A stretch of DNA of 64,000 nt from Hsuehochloa calcarea (Eukaryota; Streptophyta; Magnoliopsida; Poales; Poaceae), in NCBI GenBank assembly GCA_036346395.1, contig CM070609.1, forward strand, positions 47,440,777-47,504,776, written 5' to 3'. A program made the position numbers and the translations under genes. A model generated the notes under the pieces. That model was not told the DNA's origin. It saw only the letters and a program-made list of their open reading frames with translations, and ran no database searches. The first letter of the stretch is position 1. Every line of letters starts with the position of its first letter. Positions 11,743 through 20,434 of the stretch are shown in pieces.

Positions 11743-12840
11743 TGTAACACCCCAAAAGTTCCCAAAACAAAAATACGGGATTTTTAAAACTTTTTGGTAT
11801 GATATCTGTTGTCGTCCTTTTTGCCTGCCTTTTTTGTGAGTTATTTTAACTGCATTCTCTTTTACCAGCATGGGTGCTGAAAAATAGAAACCCTAAAAAC
11901 ATAAATCATAAGAGTAAAAGCTAACTGAAATATCGTATGCTAGTAAATCTTGTAAAAATATTATCTAGAATAAAAGTTCTACTAATCAAATTTTAGAAGT
12001 AAAAGTATCGAATGCGTCGTCTTAGCAAAGATAAATTTAAACTTCCCAAATTATCAAGTGAAATCGCATTCTAAGGAAAACATGCCTTAGTTTTTCTCCC
12101 TTTTTCCCCTAACCCTGTCTCTAATTTCTTCCTCTTTCTTTTCTTGGTTTCCTGTTCCCCTAGCCCGGTCGGTTGCCCACCGTTTTCTGCAGCCTAACCA
12201 GCCCAGCGCTAATCACTTTCCTCCTCCTTTTCCTCAGTCAAGCCAGCACATGGTTTTTCTTCCGAGCAATCCAGAGCACAGGCAGTCATCTCCTTCTCTT
12301 CCTTTTTCTTCCACGCGTCACCGCAACTCTACCACTGCCCCCGCGATGCGCTCGGCGATGTCACTGTGCAGGTGGGTCAGTCGCGCTTATGCCCATGCTT
12401 ATGCTTGACACCACTATCCACCACTCGTCTCATCCCACCGTCCATGCCGCTGGTCGCTCTTGTCACGCCCAGCCCGCCATCCCGAGGGCATCGCCTCCCT
12501 ATCTTCCTATAAAAGCGACGCCCCGAGCTAGCCTTCCCTCCACTGGCCACTATCACTCTCTCTCTCTCTCTACTCCCAGCTCAAACTGAGCTCAACCTGT
12601 GTCGTGCGCACGCTGGCCACCACACGCACCCCACCATTCCTGTCACGCCATGTTCCACAAACCCACGGGCAAAACCTCTCATCCAATTTGGGGATTCGTC
12701 CACTAGAGTCGCCACCTTCTTCTCCAATTCCGGCGGTCCTCGCCTCCACCGCTGCCACTCCTTGCTCCGGTAAGCCATGCTTCAATTCCCTCCAACTGAA
12801 GCATCCCTCCACCGCCCCTAACCCTCCCTCAGCACCCTCT
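11743..12840 (+). repeat. LTR D' segment 1 (5' end with promoter zone)
   Basis: Starts TGTAACACCCC, the usual start of grass chromovirus LTRs. An AT-rich first part is followed by a GC-rich promoter zone with TATAAAAG at 12508-12515 and a (TC)n run near 12554-12571. The 138-residue frame at 12173-12589 is Pro/Ser/Leu-rich and without recognisable domains; I do not regard it as a gene. The LTR is interrupted at 12840 by element E. Confidence 0.7.
12508..12515 (+). promoter_or_regulatory. TATA box of LTR D'
   Basis: TATAAAAG lies between a C-rich zone and a (TC)n initiator-like stretch, the pattern of a Pol II promoter in this LTR class. Confidence 0.5.
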
Positions 12841-13099
12841 TGTTGGCCTAGACCGAAGATAAACACACGCAAGAACACAAGAAAATTTTTGTGCCACCTG
12901 GATCAACAAAGAGCTTTTCTCAATTTCTCTTGCTCTATTGCTCTTGATGATTAAGTTACAAGACCATAGGTGCCCTTATATAGGCTGAGCAATTGGATTC
13001 TTTCATCCAACTCGGTTTCTGAGTAGGAAACCTACTCGGACACACAGTAGGAAACCTTTTCCAGAAAGAAAAAACATTTCAAACAAAGATTACCTAACA
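12841..13099 (-). repeat. Element E 3' LTR (left copy)
   Basis: 259 bp, TGTTGGCCTAGACC... to ...TACCTAACA as read on the + strand. It is collinear with 13916-14169 with scattered substitutions and small indels. A minus-strand TATA-like TATATAAGG lies near 12975. Confidence 0.9.
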
Positions 13100-13369
13100 A
13101 TCACTCCCTAATCTTTGTTGTATGTAGTATATTTCGTGTGCTGCCAGTTGGGCTCAACTTCAACATGGCTCCCACACACTCGGCCGAAGACGGTGGCACA
13201 ACTCGAACACGTCTTGGACGCTTACTCATTGAGGCAGTCTATCTCAACTACGACTTGCGCCCCAACTCATACTCAACTCAGGACAGTCGGTCTCAACTAC
13301 GACTTACCCAACTCATACTCGGACTTCAAGTTGGTCACGACTTCAAATTGAGTAACACACGAACTCGAC

Positions 13370-13505
13370 TCAGGACGACGAACATATCTCCTCGATGTCC
13401 CGGACTTAACACTACTTACTTGATTCAGGACGGCGAACACATCTTCTCGATGTCCCGGACTTAACACTATTTACTTAACTCAGGACGGCGAACACATCTT
13501 CTCAA
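13370..13505. repeat. 55-bp tandem repeat in element E core
   Basis: Units start at 13370, 13425 and 13480 (the last partial), each opening TCAGGACGRCGAACA and containing GATGTCCCGGACTTAACACT. Copies are nearly identical, so the duplication is recent relative to the element. Confidence 0.9.
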
Positions 13506-13668
13506 CAACCTTTGCCTTCACCTTTCGATGATCGGCACCAAGATGCATTGTCTTCAACGCCTTCCACTCAGCTTTGGCTGTCTCCTTTTTGGCCAGTAGG
13601 AAGAGCGTCGATGTTGCCTCGTCACCGGTGACACCACTTCCTGAAGAATGCAACATAATCTTAAGCAT
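13480..13668 (-). pseudogene. Gag-like fragment in element E
   Basis: A 62-residue minus-strand frame contains AKAEWKALKTMHLGADHRKVK, which resembles the W-x-AL-x-x-x-HLGA segment of copia gag (UBN2). The rest of gag is absent. This suggests E derives from an autonomous copia by internal deletion. The similarity is short, so this is tentative. Confidence 0.5.
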
Positions 13669-13900
13669 AAATTAAAAACTCAGGCTCGTCCTCGTCATGG
13701 AGGCGCATGCACCGTATAGTACATCGGTCTCGCCGCCGCGCTCTGCCGTGCGCTCTGCCGCTGAACGCTATCCATCCGCGATGGCACAACTGGCCGCCAC
13801 GCGCCCTGGGACGCCGCCGCACCTGCCGCCACGCCGTATATGCCACCCAGGGAGTCGAGATCACCCCCTCCCGGGGCAACAGCTAGGGTTTCAAACCTAG

Positions 13901-13913
13901 AGCTCTGATACCA
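13901..13913 (-). other. Element E primer binding site
   Basis: On the minus strand TGGTATCAGAGCT follows the LTR end after two bases (AT). It is the classic complement of the initiator tRNA-Met 3' end. Confidence 0.9.
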
Positions 13914-13915
13914 AT

Positions 13916-14169
13916 TATTGGCCTAGACCGAAGATAAACACACGAAAGAACACAGGAATTTTTTTATGCCCGGATCAACAATGCTTTTTCTGAATTTCTC
14001 TTGCTCTATTGCTCTTGATGATTAAGTTACAAGACCATATGTGCCCTTATATAGGCTGAGCACTTGGATTCTTTGATCCAACTCGGTTTCTGAGTAGGAA
14101 ACCTACTCAGACACAAAGTAGGAAACCAAAACAGAAAGAAAAAACTTTCCAAACAAAGATTACCTAACA
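13916..14169 (-). repeat. Element E 5' LTR (right copy)
   Basis: 254 bp, starting TATTGGCCTAG (the TG changed to TA) and ending CCTAACA on the + strand. Partner of 12841-13099. Confidence 0.9.
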
Positions 14170-15067
14170 CCTCTCCGGCTCCCCCTTCCGGTAGCGCCAC
14201 CCCCACGGTGAGCCCCCTCTCCACTGTCGGCTCTCGCCACTGGGCCACTCCTCCTCTGTCATTGACCACCCGGTGGCTCTTCCCTTAGCCTCTCCCATGC
14301 TCGTGCTCCCCCTAACTTCTCCCCTCTTCCACCCAGGCGCCACCGACCCATTCCCTTCCCCACTGTTGGCCGCCGTGCACCTCCGCCAGCCCACTCTTGT
14401 CCACCTCCTGCCGCATCACCACCACCCATAAGCTTGTCTTGCCGTGGGCATTCTATTTTTCCCCCTCAGTGGCCGTCGCCGCCATCTCCATCGTCGGCGT
14501 CGAGTGCAGCCCTTGCCACCTCCCCTGCCCCTGGTCCTCTATTCCTCTGCTCTGCTCCAACCTCTGCACTGTGTGCCTCTCTCCCTGTGTATTGCTCTTT
14601 GGAATGAACCGATGACAGTGGACCCCGCCAAAAGGATTGGTTAAGTAAGAGCAGCTAATAAGTTGGTTACTTCTTGGATATTTTAGTTAGCATTCACATG
14701 TTAGTTAATTTCATTAATGGCTAAATTAGGTTGGTTAAGTCAAGTAATCAGTAGATTAGTTAAAAATCACTGTATAATTTAATTAGCCATTTGCACCGTC
14801 AGTGGTGCGAACTGATTGGTGGTCCCATTCAAGTAAATTGTCAGCTTAGGTGATTTAGAGATCAGTTAGTACTAAAATCGGTATTAAAAGTAGTTAAGTC
14901 ATTAGTTGATGAGTAAGGGGATTAGTAGGAGCATGATTAAATCAGTTAACAGTGAACAAAAAGCTATTAAGCAGTAGTTAGTGCTTCATGAGTGTATGAC
15001 TGTCAGCGGATCATTTCAAACCCAATGGTTACTTAGAAGCCAGATAATAATCAGTTAATAACGTCAC
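14170..15067 (+). repeat. LTR D' segment 2
   Basis: Continuation of LTR D' between elements E and F. Its first ~470 bp are C-rich (promoter-proximal transcribed region), then AT-rich with many TTAGTTA-type words. I see no gene; the frames at 14397-14644 look like shadows. The first five bases are E's target duplication and 15063-15067 (GTCAC) is F's. Confidence 0.6.
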
Positions 15068-15492
15068 TGATACGGCCATATCTACAACCAAAGCATTGCA
15101 AAAGGTAAAACAAAATGTTGTGAAGGCCGATAGGATGGATGGGGATGCTGGCCAACGAGAGGGGACGTTCTCTCGGGATAAAACCCTAGCGCATGCGTGC
15201 AGTCAAGAAAGACATGTGGTGGTATGGCAGCAAGGGTTGCATTGGCGTCAGAAGAAGCATCAAGTGCGTGGAACAAGTTCGTGCAAGAAGCTAAGAGAAG
15301 GAAAGCCCACAACACAAGGGAAACCAAGAGGGAGATTTGGCAATGCATGGAGAAGACGCCAGGAACATGGCATGTGGGTTGGTTCAGTTTGGATCCAATT
15401 CGCATGACCAATTGGTGATTAATATTTTATTCCAAAACTAGAATAGTTTAAATTCTAATTAAAAAAGAAAGTATTTTTTGGTTCGGTTTATC

Positions 15493-15532
15493 GTTCACGT
15501 GAACAAGAACTCACTCGGACATTATTCACGTG
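15493..15532 (+). promoter_or_regulatory. Paired G-boxes in element F LTR
   Basis: A 12-bp perfect palindrome GTTCACGTGAAC (15493-15504) contains CACGTG, and a second CACGTG lies at 15527-15532, 31 bases on. Both precede the TATA box by about 75-110 bp. The 3' LTR keeps both (17672-17677 and 17705-17710). G-boxes bind bZIP and bHLH factors in plants. Confidence 0.6.
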
Positions 15533-15606
15533 AGCGATGAATCGGACACTTCATCGTAGCAAATTCGGACATCGTTCATCCGAAGTTTTGTGCTTGCGTG
15601 GGAGGC

Positions 15607-15614
15607 TATATAAA
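15607..15614 (+). promoter_or_regulatory. TATA box of element F LTR
   Basis: TATATAAA, conserved in the 3' LTR at 17786-17793, flanked by GGAGGC and CCCC, and placed after the paired G-boxes. Confidence 0.65.
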
Positions 15615-15956
15615 CCCCATGGCCGCACCATATGGAGGACAAGTTATGATTTAGATAATAAAATCGTAAAAGCCGTTTTGGCGCATATTGTGTGTTCTTG
15701 AGTCGTGATATGAGTTGGAGAGATTGAGGGAGAAAGATTGAGAGCAAGATCAAGATATCTATCTCTTGTTTCGGAATACTATTCACCTAACGCTACTACT
15801 TGCAATTCAATCTATTAGATTGATTTGTGAGTATATTGATTTTCTTACAATTCAATTTACCGAATTGGTTTGTGAGATTGCTACTGATCTTCGAGTGTAC
15901 CGTGAAAGATTGGGACAACAATCGATTCATCTAATCAACTAGGTGGATCCGTATCG

Positions 15957-15970
15957 TGGTATCGAGCTTG
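15957..15970 (+). other. Element F primer binding site
   Basis: TGGTATCGAGCTTG directly abuts the 5' LTR. It resembles the tRNA-Met complement TGGTATCAGAGC with a one-base deletion. Confidence 0.75.
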
Positions 15971-16009
15971 ATTGTTCACGGTGCCGTTGCTACGAAGATC
16001 AAGTATCGA

Positions 16010-16487
16010 CATGGCTGATACGATGGACATGAAGTTAGTCATGCAATTCAGCTACACTATAGATCAATGTGAGGAGGATCCACTCCACGATCCGAGCTAC
16101 ATATTCTTCAATCGGTGTCGAGTGGGGAACACAGATTGTGCTATGATGATCGACACGGAAGCTTGACAAACGCCGCAAGCCAAACACTTGTGGATGATTG
16201 GGGTTGATCACAAAGCCACATCCGAGCCATATCTATTGCTTTGGAGGTTCAAGCACATTCCGATCACAAAACAAGTGGAGGTAAAATTTTCTTTGGATGG
16301 GTATATCTTTGTTGTTACTTGTGACGTGATTCCTATGCATATGAGAGCATGTTCGTTGGTGATTGGTGCATATTGGTTGAAAGAACAAGACATACATCGA
16401 GTTGCATCACGCCCGTCATGCGGTACTCCTTTCCATGGAGAGGAACACGAAGGACATTACATCTTGGTCCTCGTCAAGGTATTTTGA
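16010..16487 (+). pseudogene. Element F: first retropepsin-like domain (degenerate, in-frame TGA)
   Basis: One frame runs from ATG 16010 (MADTMDMKLVMQ) to a TGA at 16485-16487, interrupted only by an in-frame TGA at 16164-16166. Landmarks line up with the second domain: MMIDTEA (active-site loop position), KQVEVKFSLDGYIFVVTCDV, then IPMHMRACSLVIGAYW, matching VPMHACHLLLGRPW. The usual D-T/S-G triad reads D-T-E here, so catalysis is doubtful. Known biology: retropepsins are homodimeric aspartic proteases; a tandem arrangement could act as a built-in dimer, but that is inference. No gag precedes it. ATG 15972 is an alternative start. Confidence 0.65.
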
Positions 16488-16700
16488 AGATAGACAAATG
16501 ATTTAGACAAGGCCCAAGGAGACATTAAAGAGCAGCAACAAAGGCTAAAGGCCAAGAAACGTGAAGAAGAACGGTTGGTCGAGGAAGAACGAAGAAATTA
16601 GAATTGGCAACCCTTCTTTCTACCCAAAAACAAGAAGAGGTGTCGCTCCATGATGACAAAACTAGTAGTGAGGCACCACAAGATGGTCTTTGTATGTCGA
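16488..16700 (+). other. Element F linker with predicted coiled coil
   Basis: In the frame around 16500-16600 the sequence is rich in K, E, Q and R (KEQQQRLKAKKREEERLVEE), as in a coiled coil. The frame 16604-16807 continues with LATLLSTQKQEEVSLHDD. It joins the two retropepsin-like domains, with a frame change before the second. Confidence 0.5.
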
Positions 16701-17597
16701 CCAAGACGGTTCGAATTGACAACACTTCCATTCTCACAACGGACAATGAACCAACGCTTTCAAATCGAGTGCAAAATGAATGGCAAAGTTTACAAGCTTA
16801 TCGTTGATGGTGGAAGCTACAACAATATCATTAGCAACGATTTGGTGCAAGCTTTGGGGTTGACAACCTGGCGACATCCCGAACCGTATTATGCACAATG
16901 GTTGCATAATGTCGGTAAACTGAAAATTACTCATCGTGTCAAAGTTTGTTTTTCAGTAGGAGACTATCACGACAAAGTGGAGTGTGACGTCGTGCCTATG
17001 CATGCATGTCACTTGTTGTTGGGGCGTCCGTGGCAGTATGATCGCAATGCTACGCACCACGGGAGGTCCAACAAGTATTCTTTGGTGCATCAGGGAAGAT
17101 CATATACCCTGTGTCCTATGCCAGAGAATTCTATTCATGCTGAGGAGATCATAGCTAAAAAGACGATCGTGAAGACTACCCCGACGGAGATTCCTGAGGT
17201 TACACAAAAGACGAGGACGTCTTTTCTTGAAGAAAGGGAGGATGATACGGCCATATCTACAACCAAAGCATTGCAAAAGGTAAAACAAAATGTTGTGAAG
17301 GCCGATAGGATGGATGGGGATGCTGGCCAACGAGAGGGGACGTTCTCTCGGGATAAAACCCTAGCGCATGCGTGCAGTCAAGAAAGACATGTGGTGGTAT
17401 GGCAGCAAGGGTTGCATTGGCGTCAGAAGAAGCATCAAGTGCGTGGAACAAGTTCGTGCAAGAAGCTAAGAGAAGGAAAGCCCACAACACAAGGGAAACC
17501 AAGAGGGAGATTTGGCAATGCATGGAGAAGACGCCAGGAACATGGCATGTGGGTTGGTTCAGTTTGGATCCAATTCAGACAGCCAATTGGTGATTAA
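16650..17597 (+). CDS. Element F: second retropepsin-like domain, open into the 3' LTR
   Basis: A 315-residue frame. Residues about 40-160 form a gypsy-type retropepsin: FQIECKMNGKVYKLIVDGGS (active-site region, D-G-G instead of D-S/T-G), NNIISNDLVQALGL, then VECDVVPMHACHLLLGRPW and a YDRNATHHGRSNKYSL segment. This D-G-G and LLGRPWQ pattern is seen in protease regions of some plant Ty3/gypsy elements. The first ~37 residues probably belong to another frame, because the linker frame overlaps here; the true protein likely enters by frameshift. From 17243 the frame runs inside the 3' LTR for ~115 residues (basic, low similarity to anything I know). No Gag, RT or integrase follows. Expected role would be polyprotein cleavage, but no substrate is encoded. 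Confidence 0.7.
   Translation: MMTKLVVRHHKMVFVCRPRRFELTTLPFSQRTMNQRFQIECKMNGKVYKLIVDGGSYNNIISNDLVQALGLTTWRHPEPYYAQWLHNVGKLKITHRVKVCFSVGDYHDKVECDVVPMHACHLLLGRPWQYDRNATHHGRSNKYSLVHQGRSYTLCPMPENSIHAEEIIAKKTIVKTTPTEIPEVTQKTRTSFLEEREDDTAISTTKALQKVKQNVVKADRMDGDAGQREGTFSRDKTLAHACSQERHVVVWQQGLHWRQKKHQVRGTSSCKKLREGKPTTQGKPRGRFGNAWRRRQEHGMWVGSVWIQFRQPIGD
17229..17242 (+). other. Element F polypurine tract
   Basis: GAAGAAAGGGAGGA-type purine run ending one base before the 3' LTR start at 17243. Confidence 0.8.
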
Positions 17598-18140
17598 TAT
17601 TTTATTCCAAAACTAGAATAGTTTAAATTCTAATTAAAAAAAAGAAAGTATTTTTTGGTCTGGTTATCATTCACGTGAGCGAAGAATCGACTCGGATCAT
17701 CGTTCACGTGAGCAAATGAATCGGACACGATTCATCGTAGCAAATTGGACATCGTTCATCCGAGTTTTGTGCTTGCGTGGGAGGCTATATAAACCCCCCA
17801 TGGCCGCACCATATGGAGGACAAGTTATGATTTAGATAATAAAAATCAGAAAAGCCGTTTTGGCGCATATTGTGTGTTCTTGAGTCGTGATATGAGTTGG
17901 AGAGATTGAGGGAGAAAGATTGAGAGCAAGATCAAGATATCTATCTCTTGTTTCGGAATACTATTCACCTAACGCTACTACTTGCAATTCAATCTATTAG
18001 ATTGATTTGTGAGTATATTGATTTTCTTACAATTCAATTTACCGAATTGGTTTGTGAGATTGCTACTGATCTTCGAGTGTACCGTGAAAGATTGGGACAA
18101 CAATCAGGATTCATCTAATCAACTAGGTGGATCCGTATCA
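17243..18140 (+). repeat. Element F 3' LTR
   Basis: Starts TGATACGGCC and ends GGATCCGTATCA. It is collinear with 15068-15956, with few substitutions and small indels mostly near the G-boxes. Followed by the GTCAC target duplication. Confidence 0.92.
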
Positions 18141-18184
18141 GTCACCCACTAGCAAGTCCATGTTAGCTAAGTGATCAGTAGTTA
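18141..18184 (+). repeat. LTR D' segment 3 (sliver between F and G)
   Basis: Forty-four bases of LTR D' remain here, opening with F's target duplication GTCAC and closing with G's, AGTTA (18180-18184). Confidence 0.6.
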
Positions 18185-19051
18185 TGTAACACCCCAGCCC
18201 AACACTGAGCCTGGAATGCCATTAAACTACTCTCTAAACTAATAATTATCGACACACTATAAAATTAAAGCAAGGAAAAACATCAATAAACATATCCATG
18301 GACCACAAAAGAACATGCATAATTATGGATCAAGCGATAATAAATAAGCAAGGGAAATGTAATCAAGTAAACAATCCAGGATAGCACCAACTACTGAATC
18401 CAAATCATTGAAATAAATAATCTAGTCCAAAATGTGACATAAACTTTATTCAGCCTCTAACATGTCCAAGAGTAATCCAACATTGAATGAAAAGATTCTT
18501 ATGGCAAATGATCATGTGATTGAAGTATGGATCTAATCCATGTGCTCTACTCGCCTCTCGATCACGGCGTCCTCAAAGATCACCTAAAGACAACAAAGAG
18601 CAAGGGTGAGTCCATGACTCAAAGAAACACATCAATATACAACGAACAATAATAAATCAACAAAGATTCAAGAACTTCATTATCATCATGTACTTCTATT
18701 AATATTCTCATGTGTTATCTTCTCTTTGTTTCACACCCATTAATCTCATATATCAATGCAACTCTAATCTACATGTCCACATGCACTTCTTTCACAGATA
18801 TGCAGATAGCATGAGTGAATGCTCGCGACAACATTCACTCTCAAGCCCGCTCCTCCTCAAGGATCGGGACCTCCTCCACTCCGTGGAGTTGTGATCATTC
18901 ATGATCACCGCTCATATGCAAAGATGCTTATGTATGAAAAATGCAAACTCCATCATATTCATCATATCCTATTTTCACGTATCCTCTTTATTTAATTACG
19001 CACAAGCCCTTAAGAGATTATTTATTTATTTATTTATTTCAGAATATTACA
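18185..19051 (-). repeat. Element G 3' LTR with internal deletion
   Basis: 867 bp. Collinear with 24112-24898 and then, across a junction at the ATATCC motif near 18964-18970, with 26412-26491. The missing ~1.5 kb contains the minus-strand TATA box of the other LTR. An (ATTT)n run of about 22 bp (19019-19040) is longer than in the 5' copy. Confidence 0.92.
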
Positions 19052-19064
19052 TTCTACCCCCCTT
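19052..19064 (-). other. Element G polypurine tract
   Basis: Minus strand AAGGGGGGTAGAA immediately before the LTR start TGTAATATTC. Confidence 0.85.
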
Positions 19065-19126
19065 AACAGAATTCGACCCCGAATTCTACTCGTCGATCTA
19101 CTCAAAGAACAACTACACTGCTGAAA

Positions 19127-20434
19127 TTAAACAACAAAATAATACGTACCAGACGTGAACAACTCCGGATATTGCTCGCGCATGCGGGACTCCAACTCCC
19201 AAGTCGCTTCTCTCGGATCGATGAGTCCACAAAGACCTTAACGTATACCAACGCCTTGTGCCTCAAAGACTCGCTCCGACTTTTCTAGAATGCGACGGAC
19301 GCGACTCAACCGTGAGGTCTTGCTCAATAGTCGGCTCCAATGAAATCTTATGCTCGGGTCTCTCAAAACTTTCTCAAAGATCGAGACGTGAAACACATTA
19401 GAACCCCACGCATGGACTCGGGAAGGTCCAGCGGTAGGCTAACTTCCCAATTCTTGCAATAATCGAGAACGGTCCAACGTACCTCGGGCTAAGCTTCCCT
19501 TTGGTACCGAACCAACAATACCTTTAGTGGGAGACACTCTCAAGAGCACTGGTCACCCACCGCAAACTCCAAGTCACGCCTCCTCACATCAAGATAGCTT
19601 TTACTCGCCTGAGCCGCCAATGATTCGCCTCACCATGGCCACACGCTCAACGGTCTTCAATCGGTCCCGACCCAAAATTGCCTTCTCTCCAAGCGCATCC
19701 CAACAAAGTGGCGATCCGCACTTCCGCCCATAGAGAACCTCAAATGGCGCGCTCTAATATCGAATGGTAACTATTATTATAAGCAAACTCTGCAAGTGGC
19801 AACTGGTCCTCCCAACTACCCTTCCAAGACAAAACGCAAGACCGCAACATGTCCTCCAAAGTCTGAATAGTACGCTCTGACTGCCCATCTATCTGTGGGT
19901 GAAACGTCAGACTAAGGCGAGCTGTGTGCCCAATGCACTCGCAGACTCTCCCGTAACTTGGAGACAAACTTGGCGTCCTGTGTAAATAATGGTCTTTGGC
20001 ACACCATGCAGTCTCACTATTTCACGCACATAAATAGGATCTAGATCGCTCGCTGAATTTGTCGTGCGAATAGGAATGAAGTGCGCAGACTTGCTGAATC
20101 GATCCAACACTACCCAAACTGCATCCTTCCCTCGCGGTGTACGAGGTAACGCCACCACAAAGTCCATAGAGATATCATCCCAAGGCCACTGGGGAACCTC
20201 CAAAGGTTGCAACAACCCTGCAGGACGCTTGTGCTCAGCTTTCACTTGCTGACAAACACCGCAAGAAGCCACATAATTAGCAATACCCACCTTCATTCTT
20301 TTCCACCAAAAATTCTGTTTCAGATCTCGATACATTTTAGTCTCACCAGATGAGCGATTACGGAGTGCGATGTGCCTCCCTCAAGATATCATCTTTGACC
20401 TCCGCTTTTGCGGACGCAAAGCGGCCTATAAACC
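19127..20434 (-). pseudogene. Element G: integrase and chromodomain, frameshifted
   Basis: Frame 20335-19907 holds the HHCC-type zinc end (YVASCGVCQQVKAEHKRPAG) and the core start with ISMDFVVALPRTPRGKDAVW (first catalytic Asp). The second Asp, expected in a S-D-R motif, is lost: the frame reads IIYTGRQV there. Frame 19967-19740 resumes with IDGQSERTIQTLEDMLRSCV (catalytic Glu) and LAEFAYNNSYH. Further frames lead to APFEVLYGRKCGSP and, near 19230-19127, a chromodomain end EATWELESRMREQYPELFTS followed by a stop. Needed for integration and heterochromatin targeting; inactive as it stands. Confidence 0.9.

Larger units (their letters stand above)
12841..14169 (-). mobile_element. Element E: complete TRIM-like non-autonomous copia-type element (1.33 kb)
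   Basis: Two ~255-bp direct repeats (12841-13099 and 13916-14169) flank an ~816-bp core. A 5-bp target duplication CCTCT is found at 12836-12840 and 14170-14174. The minus-strand ends are TGTTAGG...CCAACA. A primer binding site for initiator tRNA-Met follows the right-hand repeat on the minus strand, which fixes the orientation. The core holds no protease, RT or integrase, only a short gag-like remnant and a 55-bp tandem repeat. Size and structure fit a terminal-repeat retrotransposon in miniature, mobilised in trans. It lies inside LTR D' and is therefore younger than it. Confidence 0.9.
15068..15956 (+). repeat. Element F 5' LTR
   Basis: Starts TGATACGGCCATATC and ends GGATCCGTATCG (last base changed from A in the 3' copy). 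Contains TATATAAA at 15607-15614, and two CACGTG G-boxes upstream. Its first ~170 bp align with the LTR of copia element B on the minus strand. Confidence 0.92.
15068..18140 (+). mobile_element. Element F: complete non-autonomous LTR retrotransposon with two retropepsin-like domains (3.07 kb)
   Basis: Two direct repeats of 889 and 898 bp (15068-15956, 17243-18140) flank a 1286-bp internal region. Target duplication GTCAC is exact at 15063-15067 and 18141-18145. Ends are TGATACGG...CCGTATCA, a perfect 8-bp inverted repeat. A tRNA-Met-type PBS adjoins the left LTR and a polypurine tract adjoins the right. The internal region codes two successive aspartic-protease-like domains joined by a charged linker, with no gag, RT, RNase H or integrase. 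The two LTRs are very similar by eye, so insertion was fairly recent. It must have moved with enzymes supplied by another element. It lies inside LTR D'. Confidence 0.9.

Noticed and set aside
12173..12589. 138-residue Leu/Ser/Pro-rich frame as a possible secreted protein gene
   Set aside because: It lies over the TATA box and C-rich promoter zone of LTR D', has no domain, and its hydrophobic start is a product of C/T-rich DNA.
13370..13505. Regular 55-bp repeats as a CRISPR-like array
   Set aside because: Units are adjacent without spacers and lie inside a plant retroelement.
13901..13913. TGGTATCAGAGC and similar words as tRNA genes
   Set aside because: They are primer binding sites next to LTRs; no cloverleaf surrounds any of them.
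16208..16393. Minus-strand 61-residue frame inside element F
   Set aside because: Antisense shadow of the first protease-like domain.
15068..18140. Element F as a segmental duplication of plain host DNA
   Set aside because: The LTR ends, PBS, polypurine tract and exact GTCAC duplication identify a retrotransposon.
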